A stretch of 64,000 nucleotides of DNA from an uncultured Oscillospiraceae bacterium. Lineage in GTDB: Bacteria; Bacillota; Clostridia; Oscillospirales; Oscillospiraceae. The notes under the pieces were generated by a model, which saw only the letters and a program-made list of their open reading frames with translations, ran no database searches and had not been told where the DNA came from. This document shows, in pieces, positions 35,301 to 39,617 of the stretch. The DNA is taken from NCBI GenBank assembly GCA_947627325.1, contig CANQVO010000009.1, forward strand, positions 36,755-100,754. Reading direction: 5' to 3'. Within the stretch, counting starts at the first letter, position 1; every line of letters begins with the position of its first letter. The translations under genes and the position numbers were made by a program.

Positions 35301-38287
35301 CCCGCACGGGTTACAGCATTGAGGGGTGGTACACCGATAAGGCGTGCGAACACAAGGTGGAGGGCGACATCACCTTCCCCGCAAAGGACACCACCGTTGA
35401 GTACTACGCCAAGTGGGAGCGGGACCAGAGCAAGGTGACCTTTGACCTGAACGGCGGCACCATCGACGGGAAGGGCACTGTCGATCCCGCGGAAGGCAAC
35501 ACCGGCGAGACTGTGCCCGACGAGAAGAACCCCGGCACACCCGTGAAGGACGGCTGGACGTTCAAGGGCTGGAGCAACGACGGCGGCGTCACCCTCTACG
35601 ACTTTGACTCCGAAACCACCACGGTCAACCCGCCCTCCTATCCCGACAAGAAGGGCGACGAGCTGACGCTGACGGCGGTTTGGGAGCGGAACAAGTCCAA
35701 GATCTTCTACCACTGGAACTACACGGGGGCCGCCCCCGAGTTTACGGAACACGAGGGCCCCACCGGCGATCCCGACACCGCGCCCACGGCCACCCGCACG
35801 GACTACACCCTTGAGGGGTGGTACACCGAGGCGGCCTGCGAGCACAAGGCGCCCGAAGAGATCACATACCCCAAGGATAAGAACGCCGAGGTCCACTACT
35901 ACGCCAATTGGACGGCCACGGAGTACACCTACACCTTCCACGCCAATGGCGGCGCGTGGGATGGTGGGACCGATGTGAAGACCGTCCCGGGCACCGTGGG
36001 CGCCGAAGTGAACGCGCCGACCGAAGAGCCCACCTGGAAGGACCACACCTTCCTCGGCTGGAAGGACGCCGCGGGCGTTGATATCACCTTCCCGACCACT
36101 ATGCCCAGCGGCGGCGGCCACGCCTACGCCAAGTGGGAGGAGGACGAGTCCCACATCGTCTACCACTGGAACTACACGGGGGCCGATCCCGAGAGCGTAC
36201 AACACGACGACACCCCCGGCAAGACGGACACCGCGCCCAAGCCTATCACCCGCACGGGCTACGTCTTCACCGGGTGGTATACTGATGATAAGTGCGGGGA
36301 AGAGAACAAGGCGCCCGATGAGATCAAATACCCCGAGAAGAACGAGACCGCTCACTACTACGCCGGGTGGCGGGAGTTGAGCGTGGCGCTGAAGTTTGAG
36401 GACGTCCGCTCCGACGCCGAGGACGTGCGCGACAGCGGCGCGCGCATCACCCTGGTGGATCCCGACGCCACCCTGACCGACATGACCGCCGCCACGCCTA
36501 AGGCCCGGGAGGTCACCCGGAGCGGGGAGTATGTGGTGTATCTGGACACCGTGCCCACCTACACCGTGACCCTGACCAACGTGGGCGACAAGCTGGAGGG
36601 CATGACCCTGGAGGCGGAGGCCACCGACGTCACCACCGGCAAGACCTACGGCGGGTTCCTGTTCACCGCCGAGGGGACGCTGAGCGCGCTGGAGAAGGAC
36701 GGCACGTACACCTTCACCCTGACCCCCGACAAGCTGGGCGACAAGCTCTACGCGGGTACGTACCACGTGAAGCTCACCGCCACCGGCACCGCCGCGGACG
36801 GCGTGACCACCGCCACGGCCACCTACGAGATCACCTTCCAAATCAACAAGAAGACCATCACCAAGGCGGACGTGACCGGCGACAAGGTCACCGGTAAGAC
36901 CGACGACGATAAGCCCAGCGACCCCGACCGCGACCTGACCAAGCCCGACGACAAGGGCGTGGTCCCCGTGACGCCCGAGACCAAGCGGCCCGACAGCAAG
37001 ACCACCCAAACCACCCTGAAGCCGGATCCCAACTACGAGTTCGTGGACGAGATCCAGCCCAACGACCCCGACGCGCCCACCAACACGCCCAACTACACCA
37101 AGAACGGCAAGGGCGACAAGGACTGGCCCGAGGGCGACCAGAACACCGTTATTGAAAAGCAGGCCAACGGCAACGTGGTCATCACCACCACCACTTCCGG
37201 CGGTGGCGGCGGTGGCGGCGGCGGCGGTGGCGGCGGCGGGTCCGACCCCGTCTGCCCCAACCAGGTGAGCTTCCTGCTGGGCCTGTACGGCACCACAAAG
37301 GACGCCACCATGGAGATGGTGGCCAACAACGGGAAGGTCAGCGCCGTGCCCACCGTCTCCGCCATCGAGGGCTACAAGTTCCTGGGCTGGAGCCAGACCG
37401 GCCCCACCGGCGATCTGGAGGCGGACGCCAAGCGGACCCTGGTGGATCCCAAGACGGTGACCATCACCGGCGACACGGTGTTCTACGCCGTGTACCAGCC
37501 GCTCTACAACGTGCCTGACCGGCCCTTCCACGAGCACTACGTCATCGGCTATCCCAACGGCAACTTCGGCCCCGGCGACAACATCGACCGGGCCAGCGTG
37601 GCCACCATCATCGCCCGGGCGGTGCTGCCCAACTTCGTGGAGGGCGCCGACTACGGCAACCCGCTGGGCTACTCCGACGTGGCCGGCCACTGGGCCGCCA
37701 GCGCCATCGCCTACTGCTCCAAGTACGGCGTGTTCACCGGCTATGAGGACGGCACCTTCCGGCCCAGCCAGCCCATCAGCCGTCAGGAGCTGGCCCTGGT
37801 CATGGCCCGGCTGAACGGCGTGCTCTCCGGCACCGCCCCCTTCTCCGATATCGACCAGGCTGGGGACTGGGCCAAGGACGGCATCTACACCGCCTACACC
37901 AAGGGCTGGGTCAACGGCTACACCGATGGGACCTTCAAGCCCCTCAACCCCATCCGCCGGGATGAGACGGTGAAGATCTTCAACGCCTACCTGGGCCGGG
38001 GCGTGGACGCCAAGGGCCTGAGCGCCCTGCACGAGTACGTCCACTCCGGCGTGGCCAGCAACAACACCGAAAACGGCACCGACGAGTACATGACCTGGCC
38101 CGACGTGACCGCCGACCAGTGGGCCTACTACGAGATCATCGAGGCGGCCAACGACCACGAGTACGCCACCGATCCCACCGCCGCCAAGGGCTACACCGTG
38201 CCCGAGACCTGGACCAAGTGCTGGATCGACGAGCGGTGGCGCTACCACGACGACCCCAACGACGGCGGCCCCGCCCTGGCTGACTGA
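20303..38287 (+). CDS. Giant 5,994-residue SLH-anchored surface protein
   Basis: One uninterrupted frame of 17,985 bp. Order: signal peptide (1-30); an N-terminal region of about 570 residues on lower-GC DNA; Listeria-Bacteroides/InlB-type B-repeats ending in TAQW, AIWE or AHW; SpaA/CarboxypepD-like domains (EVTVKKNN, YHVYVND); a second B-repeat array (to about residue 1,910); about 3.8 tandem copies of a ~640-residue unit (residues about 2,150-4,580) marked by L[ED]QN[VL]Y; a third B-repeat array (about 4,810-5,355); an Ig-like domain; a 14-Gly run (5,633-5,646); a final B-repeat-like module; three SLH domains (about 5,743-5,940); and a conserved tail CWIDERWRYHDD. Probably an adhesin or S-layer scaffold; no enzymatic motif seen. 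The start has AAGGAGG (20288-20294) 8 nt upstream. Confidence 0.9.
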   Translation: MKHLFKRGLSLLLAALMVVSMLPVSALADYSASGGQTYDLGADADPDVFTPIDAEEPSDDESSELPVVPGGGDDVGESWNTTGVTATISADGSWTVTITTSGVESAATPAGEWCVLLIPNATDGDPSHVLPCTLDEDTINDGQIDSRSALETYVVNKTGLKSTDYVLVNGNGTLKTSGDQNDFVISTDNELGRDHLFPTISTLQDSYPDCVKSGQIEVLVVAVCMSADPGTHVRFTKITYGEPPAQSGIPSTVYLLNKTTNTLTFVSGTLNGAAWTPDLSIPNGSVLVGPGAVTGDHGTWDGASTLKIPLYNKTGERISINVDDTKSKSSLISSSTTLNSIDGKSSGDRQFTDPQFNIELNINDAAGTIVIPIHAIGYEDLDRPSGATYDATITIQVVSGGLGMAIKPIIFDVQEGFDEAPSAVVQVEHVYDNSGEIEWATVVYNASFAPEPSLETTATWNWPLHGGTSLKEFMTVTRYPAAECATAKNSAGTISTVKDVMATNPDTNKGPHKYNPEGGLKGVSDQYLNYVTADGKTILTLDSDSTGSHWEAVDGAITTYHYDITVQPLMVRGRESTDTSVTNINGNNRAKIPVTVIVHPAPTAPEKVDVTYDYGDKGGSTVKNDDATVGEEYTINEPDPTWSGYKFLGWKVTAGADTSLEHLHQNDKVTGITGDVTLTAQWELVAAAEVTIRTVYDDDPASGGDAVPTAPGGDVVLKPESGAEIKLSSSTDNGVYTVKTSELTDGEYTVWVNGFKTGKTVSNSTGSTVDVKLVKIYTEVNTASETNHAYIEIGGSITESATSIYVPSGANNEHSDGAQISLQAVPGPNYRASKKVSGKSYSLTWTIKTALDDESSELRMDDTEKNRGEEVAALTLRGITEDHKLIAHFVALYTVNAKMDPGTMGNDTTIGASISDLVNAIVPQQHADITNQKVDEKGSITITTVPGTNKKLAYWTVTGSCTVHDGNSTSGTLHEDGGHYTTTGNSITIVPKADVTVTAFYASTTGSAEVTVKKNNTEWTEQEVKLRLDGTSGDQDIFLTDGDSSGKYTGGDIPAGTYHVYVNDEDTGETVEVESGTPAELELNYYTLKLVRHFDSGARSDDIKVGFEAGSMEASDTKEITFLDGTASQEIFATQTNKGVSARGPYYTFENWTVTAPDGSTGSFGGASAHDTTYNFPDKGTLATTGSAGITLTANYKAETYTVKFYRNYNDGDNDLITDGNAEQTGVAYNGHATDPTNPTRTGYTFKGWSTTRHGDTVTLSDTPITKDTDFYAIWEQGKSSIVFELQSGETIDDRGDKVEKSGDTGTEISEEDYPHDPKKTGYTFQGWTVKSGTPGGGSVGPFTSANKPHYPDAVGDTLTLQATWTPNPYTVTYDKGNNPDASVKAGESPVNVVYDQDDVTVKTSDILEGITAGWNFTGWSDGMGNTYQGTDTDRKTLPKITGDVTLTAQWTVDVTFNVNKPDGAAEVGSLTAPNQTPEAGGKLTEDQLAKPTGGTLTDYNFKGWYKDKVSEDDGPVDTNTTFDAPTTLYAHWTPKEYTLYFDPNGGTLADTGADGKVKKTGQANSKVADPGNPTLAHFTFDGWYWEEDEANKEIVELGTLTYTSENNEKTLKAKWTAIQYKYTFDPNGGKFTPDDGFTLTEDGKYQVKGEYESTITPPTPEHNPTRDGYAFKGWSETRGGTDAIDYTSGKVKMPDAEETTVYAIWEARYNIKYDANGHGTKNGGIDQTDLTSAGPHTVKTASEAFTDLADGERIDEAGSHWRFNGWNTKEGGDGTSIAGGGSVTFPQTDAANNTLTLYAQWVRQYKVTFGTPEKGGSTELGATTASAPFGETGSAGETTQRNSSDTLYVDEGKTVSVGKPSATAVGKTLYYAYWQADSGSFTGGELGETTKTTQDSDTFRPSGDATLTPYFLVGPTVSPSEHEYDIGKSAAENTPVVYTWTGNDATRTQLSGADYQLTMEGGTGDYSAGAAIDISKVKGVDGGDGKTYTFTFPDDFLKTLEVGEYTITFASNTGDDPTNLTTTLKIKATENQLLQVDIQANGGAATAKADGTVEYDSHLPETILPEKLLSYEWYYRDTAPAQTKEYQDPSNKGTLEGQFSGAVSIPGYTGSTVTVPKAAKGKYVFALVTATVTGKGLAITNAVPVDYDAAVKVTKDGGDDITGGNYKVYLVPTGEARDDSYTGSALPASKVEATYAGSDNIYKTADNALTGGETYAVYANMVEGKTGDADYFVKVAGITISTQTSDGGTIEYFSVNAVTTKQKDFEDSKNQNVGERFGPGDTPTVGFTTTDGGVEVTSGNGVLSGTEVTAKTSSGTFDQDYHVDWGVTNDAPGTLSDYTEKNQEKAAANTTGYDVGAIEKKTWVGVQLEQNVYTVTGYVWVNGGGSGGIATDDDNGPTLTTGSGYVFKATNSPTGGHRSSVVFSVPRNVDGGRYVIKANGASGSVVLRYTKGQTLPDASSGTTANDETVAGWDELESKDHLPEITGTNANAFVIVVGAIEAEMKLSSAKAEAPGEQRQKWSGAGAPSTVPKVEAKFSKPYLSYTAENGKYTFTLENTGNVTLDVSLVAKKGGTPLGGLTGDNGVTFTDMLASFELAPKESKTFTVQIPEGMQVNGSNAAYTFEFTSKQTDAPSMFGPSLTYQLDTEVEALKVEGIDVEAAGDVYTPKSLKVSGKTQGSGDFYDGLKVSTGTADDVVYEWYAVPYGTKVYLNQTDGKLYKGESPTGELLPPITADGTHGVPTNGATYTENPEHAGQSVYLVARGVGADNSGNVVGAAFVDPPKVAVPFQMGVQILENGNPTTSNGNYAVYLVPREKATPEVNAKTPTLFDASEGVIKGVYSGSAGTWTVSGLNPELTYEIWTNAMGGSGHTGTEHMTFSDVVTSVTDFQEHSTPQVKYYDITIEDTKVDNQRYNDALKSADDTSSPFFHTYNGSDGSPLSGDQKAPTAKVGEEAVSGEHWIREHTTVNLTYPDWTKDYTLTWDGVTTGDTVHTGGSEATATVTVSADTTVKTQLQLNLYDLKAYVVGESGSVTEIKLETEDKSLTLTTKSNHDNAYLGLESDVESVSVRNFVTFSVPKASYTVTATGAPGTNVDGYRQPHDTSPAAPPYNTTLNVAVTDGTGSFDVLVSANGKVMSVADNAGEIDSKNTENKSAEAYYETGPHSGTVDQTITLPYGYASQKSMYNDLKLTLTVDNKSTGGETTLHDVKLDQSGADRFAGQISVTASTDGVKLEGEDMTKTETDDITVTITIPEEWDVGTYTGKLVFSFLNESGMTDQKAQVTYNLTVKVVPDKFTKVTTDKTEVKPDETLAPGTYTTTEIDLYSASDAKITAGTDYTYIWYETDSSVEKLEGTWDGAADEKFTPSTRGATKISGGYDPTNGELSAKEIATHQGQKLWLVIAATTPTDRNAKVIDAAVSDPITVGYQPVVKVTVDGEPITGPDAGDYTVQINGQKAVWDNEKGGYVPTSDGTNKTYLSSDTYTVTTSPYKGKSDSLVAWSGSKTQVDYYTVNAVAVKDYAGIPGHGETFDGGNPLPTLSFTLHDGDSIDDKTPVLKGQTIDAKATTWMQDYKLTWYTKVDNDNEPNPEAGAYETSATAMTKRGDPQDSGPDVKTSGVEVSGRLYIGARLDQNVYDLVGTVAGANSGYVSQVTVQQTAGGSISYTYSDGGSGDGTLGDKDNDGHLTKDDTVTFKVTKGAYTITAAASGAAVQSMTWGDPGTPTPGAELTSNTVAPGGTPAEYPFTITLEAPNRRLTVKDDATAPHTATGSYGQPGTAENTVEHYVHYINKKLDDSTQSADDLAMNLTLENPGNTDLTVNLQVYRGAAPGGTKVYDTATDSGSTVEVKSADDARTVLNLSSVMSRDTTVAAGAADDSAVKALTVTVDTGALRVDSGTYTFRFTGKSADGATVTVDYVLTLTVDPLPIVKLADPEPSVSDKMLGAGDTLTSKGLEDVTVTVDQKNAQVTANTAHLTEDGADPDVKYAWFWSSAALTEVQLNAAVTLSGGVLTPKGATLQARGSDKEYTVTAEDMDGYLYLAAYAPSETVNARDKAWAGASTNGIVSPPFETKKTAKVQVSLNGAIQPTVNTTDPGYTIYLVEDGKPFDKDTANGTTGTWATTWKGADKAYEAAIDTGTTYHVYAPTYKGSSEYVNTDLAVGKDAATPTKATVPYFTVNYTEDVTVDNNYDGFTSYLQESEKLEDALSVTLGGKPLASGTPVLKDQQVTVEVDATKKDATGAKGWSDSDRQKLHTLTTTGWSDNAGSSTGITYPDDDNKVTSDEITVNEAKTFSAKLEQVLFTVKFQVKDETLESPSGASVKDVTLSSGSFSKKVDNGGSGYNPDAEVTFDGVPAGDLQISATAGAHTLVQGYKWDGTDVVGNTITVTTDTSKNENTANNQILIIKGNNKITWKDNFDETTGKLLAGGAFKENQGFKRTDVGSYYRALYAGYGAADGLEYTVQVHNDGSNDLEKFTIKPDAGTSANFTFDLKNVTLHSGGGTSKVDVSAAGITLKVGDYVEFTVTIRTGKAAQAAAYTGKFTASATGGGEALGGTNLDYVPTYKVNAPFTAKEGKVLAHYGDGAAQFNSRSDERAADVDVTVVWDDAINGTNTHSFTYAVVDEAGRSELNTWLSANGKSAVDTVEALPGWLTMGGDGKVTFNTEGKYATGVDVKDNGATGWGDYDAHKVNNERVVYVKITDTNTGRVYYTTYTIDMEPGKLTTVEGASFDDTGAKEGDPVDLSKFSYTGVKDQANQSVADAGTGAAGGDITWTASPDAYVVGSNSYTFTGAYKNWNYESAETTISNINAEERTTVTLTYNVNGHGTLPAGVKDKVEGEPPLTDTLPTLANLTDYTFLGWSTNEHATEPDPGLTGGESYTVNENTTLYAVWEAKEYTYTFDANGGAWAGGAKEQTVKGAVDSTVNAPAEEPTWKDHTFLGWKDTAGTGGADITFPTTMPSGGGHAYAQWKEDESHIVYHWNYEGAVPESVQHDDTPGKKDTAPTTTRTGYSIEGWYTDKACEHKVEGDITFPAKDTTVEYYAKWERDQSKVTFDLNGGTIDGKGTVDPAEGNTGETVPDEKNPGTPVKDGWTFKGWSNDGGVTLYDFDSETTTVNPPSYPDKKGDELTLTAVWERNKSKIFYHWNYTGAAPEFTEHEGPTGDPDTAPTATRTDYTLEGWYTEAACEHKAPEEITYPKDKNAEVHYYANWTATEYTYTFHANGGAWDGGTDVKTVPGTVGAEVNAPTEEPTWKDHTFLGWKDAAGVDITFPTTMPSGGGHAYAKWEEDESHIVYHWNYTGADPESVQHDDTPGKTDTAPKPITRTGYVFTGWYTDDKCGEENKAPDEIKYPEKNETAHYYAGWRELSVALKFEDVRSDAEDVRDSGARITLVDPDATLTDMTAATPKAREVTRSGEYVVYLDTVPTYTVTLTNVGDKLEGMTLEAEATDVTTGKTYGGFLFTAEGTLSALEKDGTYTFTLTPDKLGDKLYAGTYHVKLTATGTAADGVTTATATYEITFQINKKTITKADVTGDKVTGKTDDDKPSDPDRDLTKPDDKGVVPVTPETKRPDSKTTQTTLKPDPNYEFVDEIQPNDPDAPTNTPNYTKNGKGDKDWPEGDQNTVIEKQANGNVVITTTTSGGGGGGGGGGGGGGSDPVCPNQVSFLLGLYGTTKDATMEMVANNGKVSAVPTVSAIEGYKFLGWSQTGPTGDLEADAKRTLVDPKTVTITGDTVFYAVYQPLYNVPDRPFHEHYVIGYPNGNFGPGDNIDRASVATIIARAVLPNFVEGADYGNPLGYSDVAGHWAASAIAYCSKYGVFTGYEDGTFRPSQPISRQELALVMARLNGVLSGTAPFSDIDQAGDWAKDGIYTAYTKGWVNGYTDGTFKPLNPIRRDETVKIFNAYLGRGVDAKGLSALHEYVHSGVASNNTENGTDEYMTWPDVTADQWAYYEIIEAANDHEYATDPTAAKGYTVPETWTKCWIDERWRYHDDPNDGGPALAD
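22126..26040 (+). repeat. B-repeat arrays, first and second groups, in the giant gene
   Basis: InlB-type B-repeats with beta-grasp hallmarks: a start like YTLYFDPNGG, a middle GY.F.GW and an end such as TLYAHW. One unit lies at about 22126-22350 and seven or eight between about 23900 and 26040, each about 230-300 bp. SpaA/CarboxypepD-like domains lie between. Confidence 0.75.
26752..34050 (+). repeat. Four tandem ~640-residue units (about 1.92-kb period) in the giant gene
   Basis: Units start near 26752, 28672, 30585 and 32515. Each runs in the same order: a segment like GNYKVYLVP, a YYTVNAV-like segment, a VLKG-like segment, an LEQNVY/LDQNVY segment, a TFSVP/SYTVTA segment, a domain with N-x-GN-x-[DT]-[LV] followed by GTYTF, and an Ig-like module with a WY/WF core. 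The fourth unit lacks its last module. Confidence 0.7.
34961..36370 (+). repeat. Near-identical B-repeat duplications in the giant gene
   Basis: Module A at about 34961-35197 recurs at about 35915-36145 with very high nucleotide identity (encoding PTWKDHTFLGWKD and PTTMPSGGGHAYA in both). Module B (IVYHWNY type) occurs at about 35200-35430, 35700-35915 and 36148-36370. This indicates recent unequal exchange or slippage. Confidence 0.75.
37199..37240 (+). repeat. Poly-glycine codon run (14 Gly)
   Basis: GGC/GGT/GGG codons encode 14 consecutive glycines, a flexible hinge between the ectodomain and the SLH anchor of the giant. Confidence 0.9.
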
Positions 38288-38304
38288 GAGGAGGCACACG
38301 GGAA

Positions 38305-39453
38305 ATGTACAGACGAATCGTTAGCTTGACCTTGGCTCTGCTCCTCACCCTCGCCCTGGCGGTCACCGCCGCCGGGGCCGGGTGCCCCTGCAACATCGAA
38401 TACCGCCTGGGCACCCAGGGGGTCAGCGCCGACAAGACCACCGCCTCCGTCCCCTCCGACACCAAGCCCACGGCCAAGGATATCCCCAGCGTGACCGGCC
38501 TGGCCGGGTGGGCCTTCGTGGGCTGGTCCACCACCGACCCCGCCGCGGGGCCGGTCACGCCGGTGGACCCCGCCGATACCCGGGTCACCAAGGACACTGT
38601 CTACTACGCCGTCTATGAGCCCCTGCACAAAAACTACGTCATCGGCTACCCCAGCGGCAAGTTCGGCCCCGACGACTACATCACCCGGGGCAGCGTGGCC
38701 ACCATCATCGCCCGGGCGGGCTTTGAGGGGGTCAGCGGCGTGGCGGCGTTCCAGGAGGGCACCGTCTACGCCAACGACGCCGGGTTCACCGACGTGGCCG
38801 GCCACTGGGCGGAGAGCGCCATCTCCTACTGCGCCATGAACGGCATCTTCGTGGGCTACGGCGACGGGCTGTTCAAGCCCGACCAGCCCATCACCCGGGA
38901 GGAGTACGTGGCCGCCGTGGTCCGCCTGGCGGAGCTCACCGGCCGCCTGCCCACCCAGACCGACTTCGGCGCGGAGTTTTTGGACATCGCCGACGCCGGG
39001 GAGTGGGTGGTGGACGCCCTCCACACCGCCAAGGCCGCCGGGTGGATCTCCGGCTATGTGGACGGGGAGAACGCGGGCAAGTTCCTGCCCCTGAACTCCA
39101 TCCGCCGGGACGAGGCGGTGAAGATCTTCAACGGCTACCTCCACCGTGGCGTGGACGCCGCGGGGCTGGCGGGCCTGAAGGAGTACGTCCACACCGGCAC
39201 GGCCAGCAACAACCAGGAGAACGGCACCGACGAGTACATGACCTGGTCCGACGTGCCCAAGGAACACTGGGCCTACTACGAGATCCTGGAGGCGGCCAAC
39301 GACCACACCTACGACCAGGGCAAGACCGCCCTGCCGGAGAAGTGGCTCCGCTGTTGGATCGACGAGCGGTGGCGCTACCATGACGACGCCAACGACTCCG
39401 GCCCCCTGGCCGGGACCGGCGCGGACGTGGATATCACCGTTCCCAGCATCTGA
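38305..39453 (+). CDS. Stand-alone SLH protein, paralogue of the giant's C-terminal anchor
   Basis: A 382-residue secreted protein with a signal peptide ending near AGAG (about residue 25). Its remainder aligns end to end with the last ~370 residues of the upstream giant: the CPCNIEYRLG module matching CPNQVSFLLG, YVIGYPSGKFGP matching YVIGYPNGNFGP, three SLH domains, NGTDEYMTW, and the tail CWIDERWRYHDD. It starts 17 bp after the giant's stop with GAGGAGG upstream, so it is co-transcribed with it. It looks like a tandem duplication of the anchor with its own signal peptide, perhaps an S-layer filler protein competing for the same wall polymer. Confidence 0.9.
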   Translation: MYRRIVSLTLALLLTLALAVTAAGAGCPCNIEYRLGTQGVSADKTTASVPSDTKPTAKDIPSVTGLAGWAFVGWSTTDPAAGPVTPVDPADTRVTKDTVYYAVYEPLHKNYVIGYPSGKFGPDDYITRGSVATIIARAGFEGVSGVAAFQEGTVYANDAGFTDVAGHWAESAISYCAMNGIFVGYGDGLFKPDQPITREEYVAAVVRLAELTGRLPTQTDFGAEFLDIADAGEWVVDALHTAKAAGWISGYVDGENAGKFLPLNSIRRDEAVKIFNGYLHRGVDAAGLAGLKEYVHTGTASNNQENGTDEYMTWSDVPKEHWAYYEILEAANDHTYDQGKTALPEKWLRCWIDERWRYHDDANDSGPLAGTGADVDITVPSI

Positions 39454-39461
39454 CCCAAAGC

Positions 39462-39499
39462 AAGGCAGACCGACGCGAAAGCGCCGGTCTGCCTTTTTT
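39462..39499 (+). terminator. Terminator of the giant SLH operon
   Basis: An 11-bp stem (39462-39472 with 39484-39494) followed by a T6 tract. Confidence 0.85.
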
Positions 39500-39528
39500 C
39501 GCGCCCGCCCCCGGAGGGAAAAAAGGCG

Positions 39529-39557
39529 TTGCCAGTTTTGGGGAAAGGGATTACAAT
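39529..39557 (+). promoter_or_regulatory. Promoter of the SLH pseudo-enzyme gene
   Basis: TTGCCA (39529-39534), a 17-bp spacer and TACAAT (39552-39557), about 60 bp upstream of the ATG. Confidence 0.7.
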
Positions 39558-39617
39558 GTGGGGGAGCGATCAAACCCCGGGCGGCGGGGCGAAACGGAAC
39601 GGAAAGGCGGTAGAAAG

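Noticed and set aside
27884..38299. 3,471-residue open frame on the minus strand opposite the giant gene
   Set aside because: It mirrors the GC-rich third positions of the plus-strand giant; its translation is low-complexity Gly/Val/His/Leu with no domain, signal or ribosome-binding site, and the plus frame has clear SLH and B-repeat homology.
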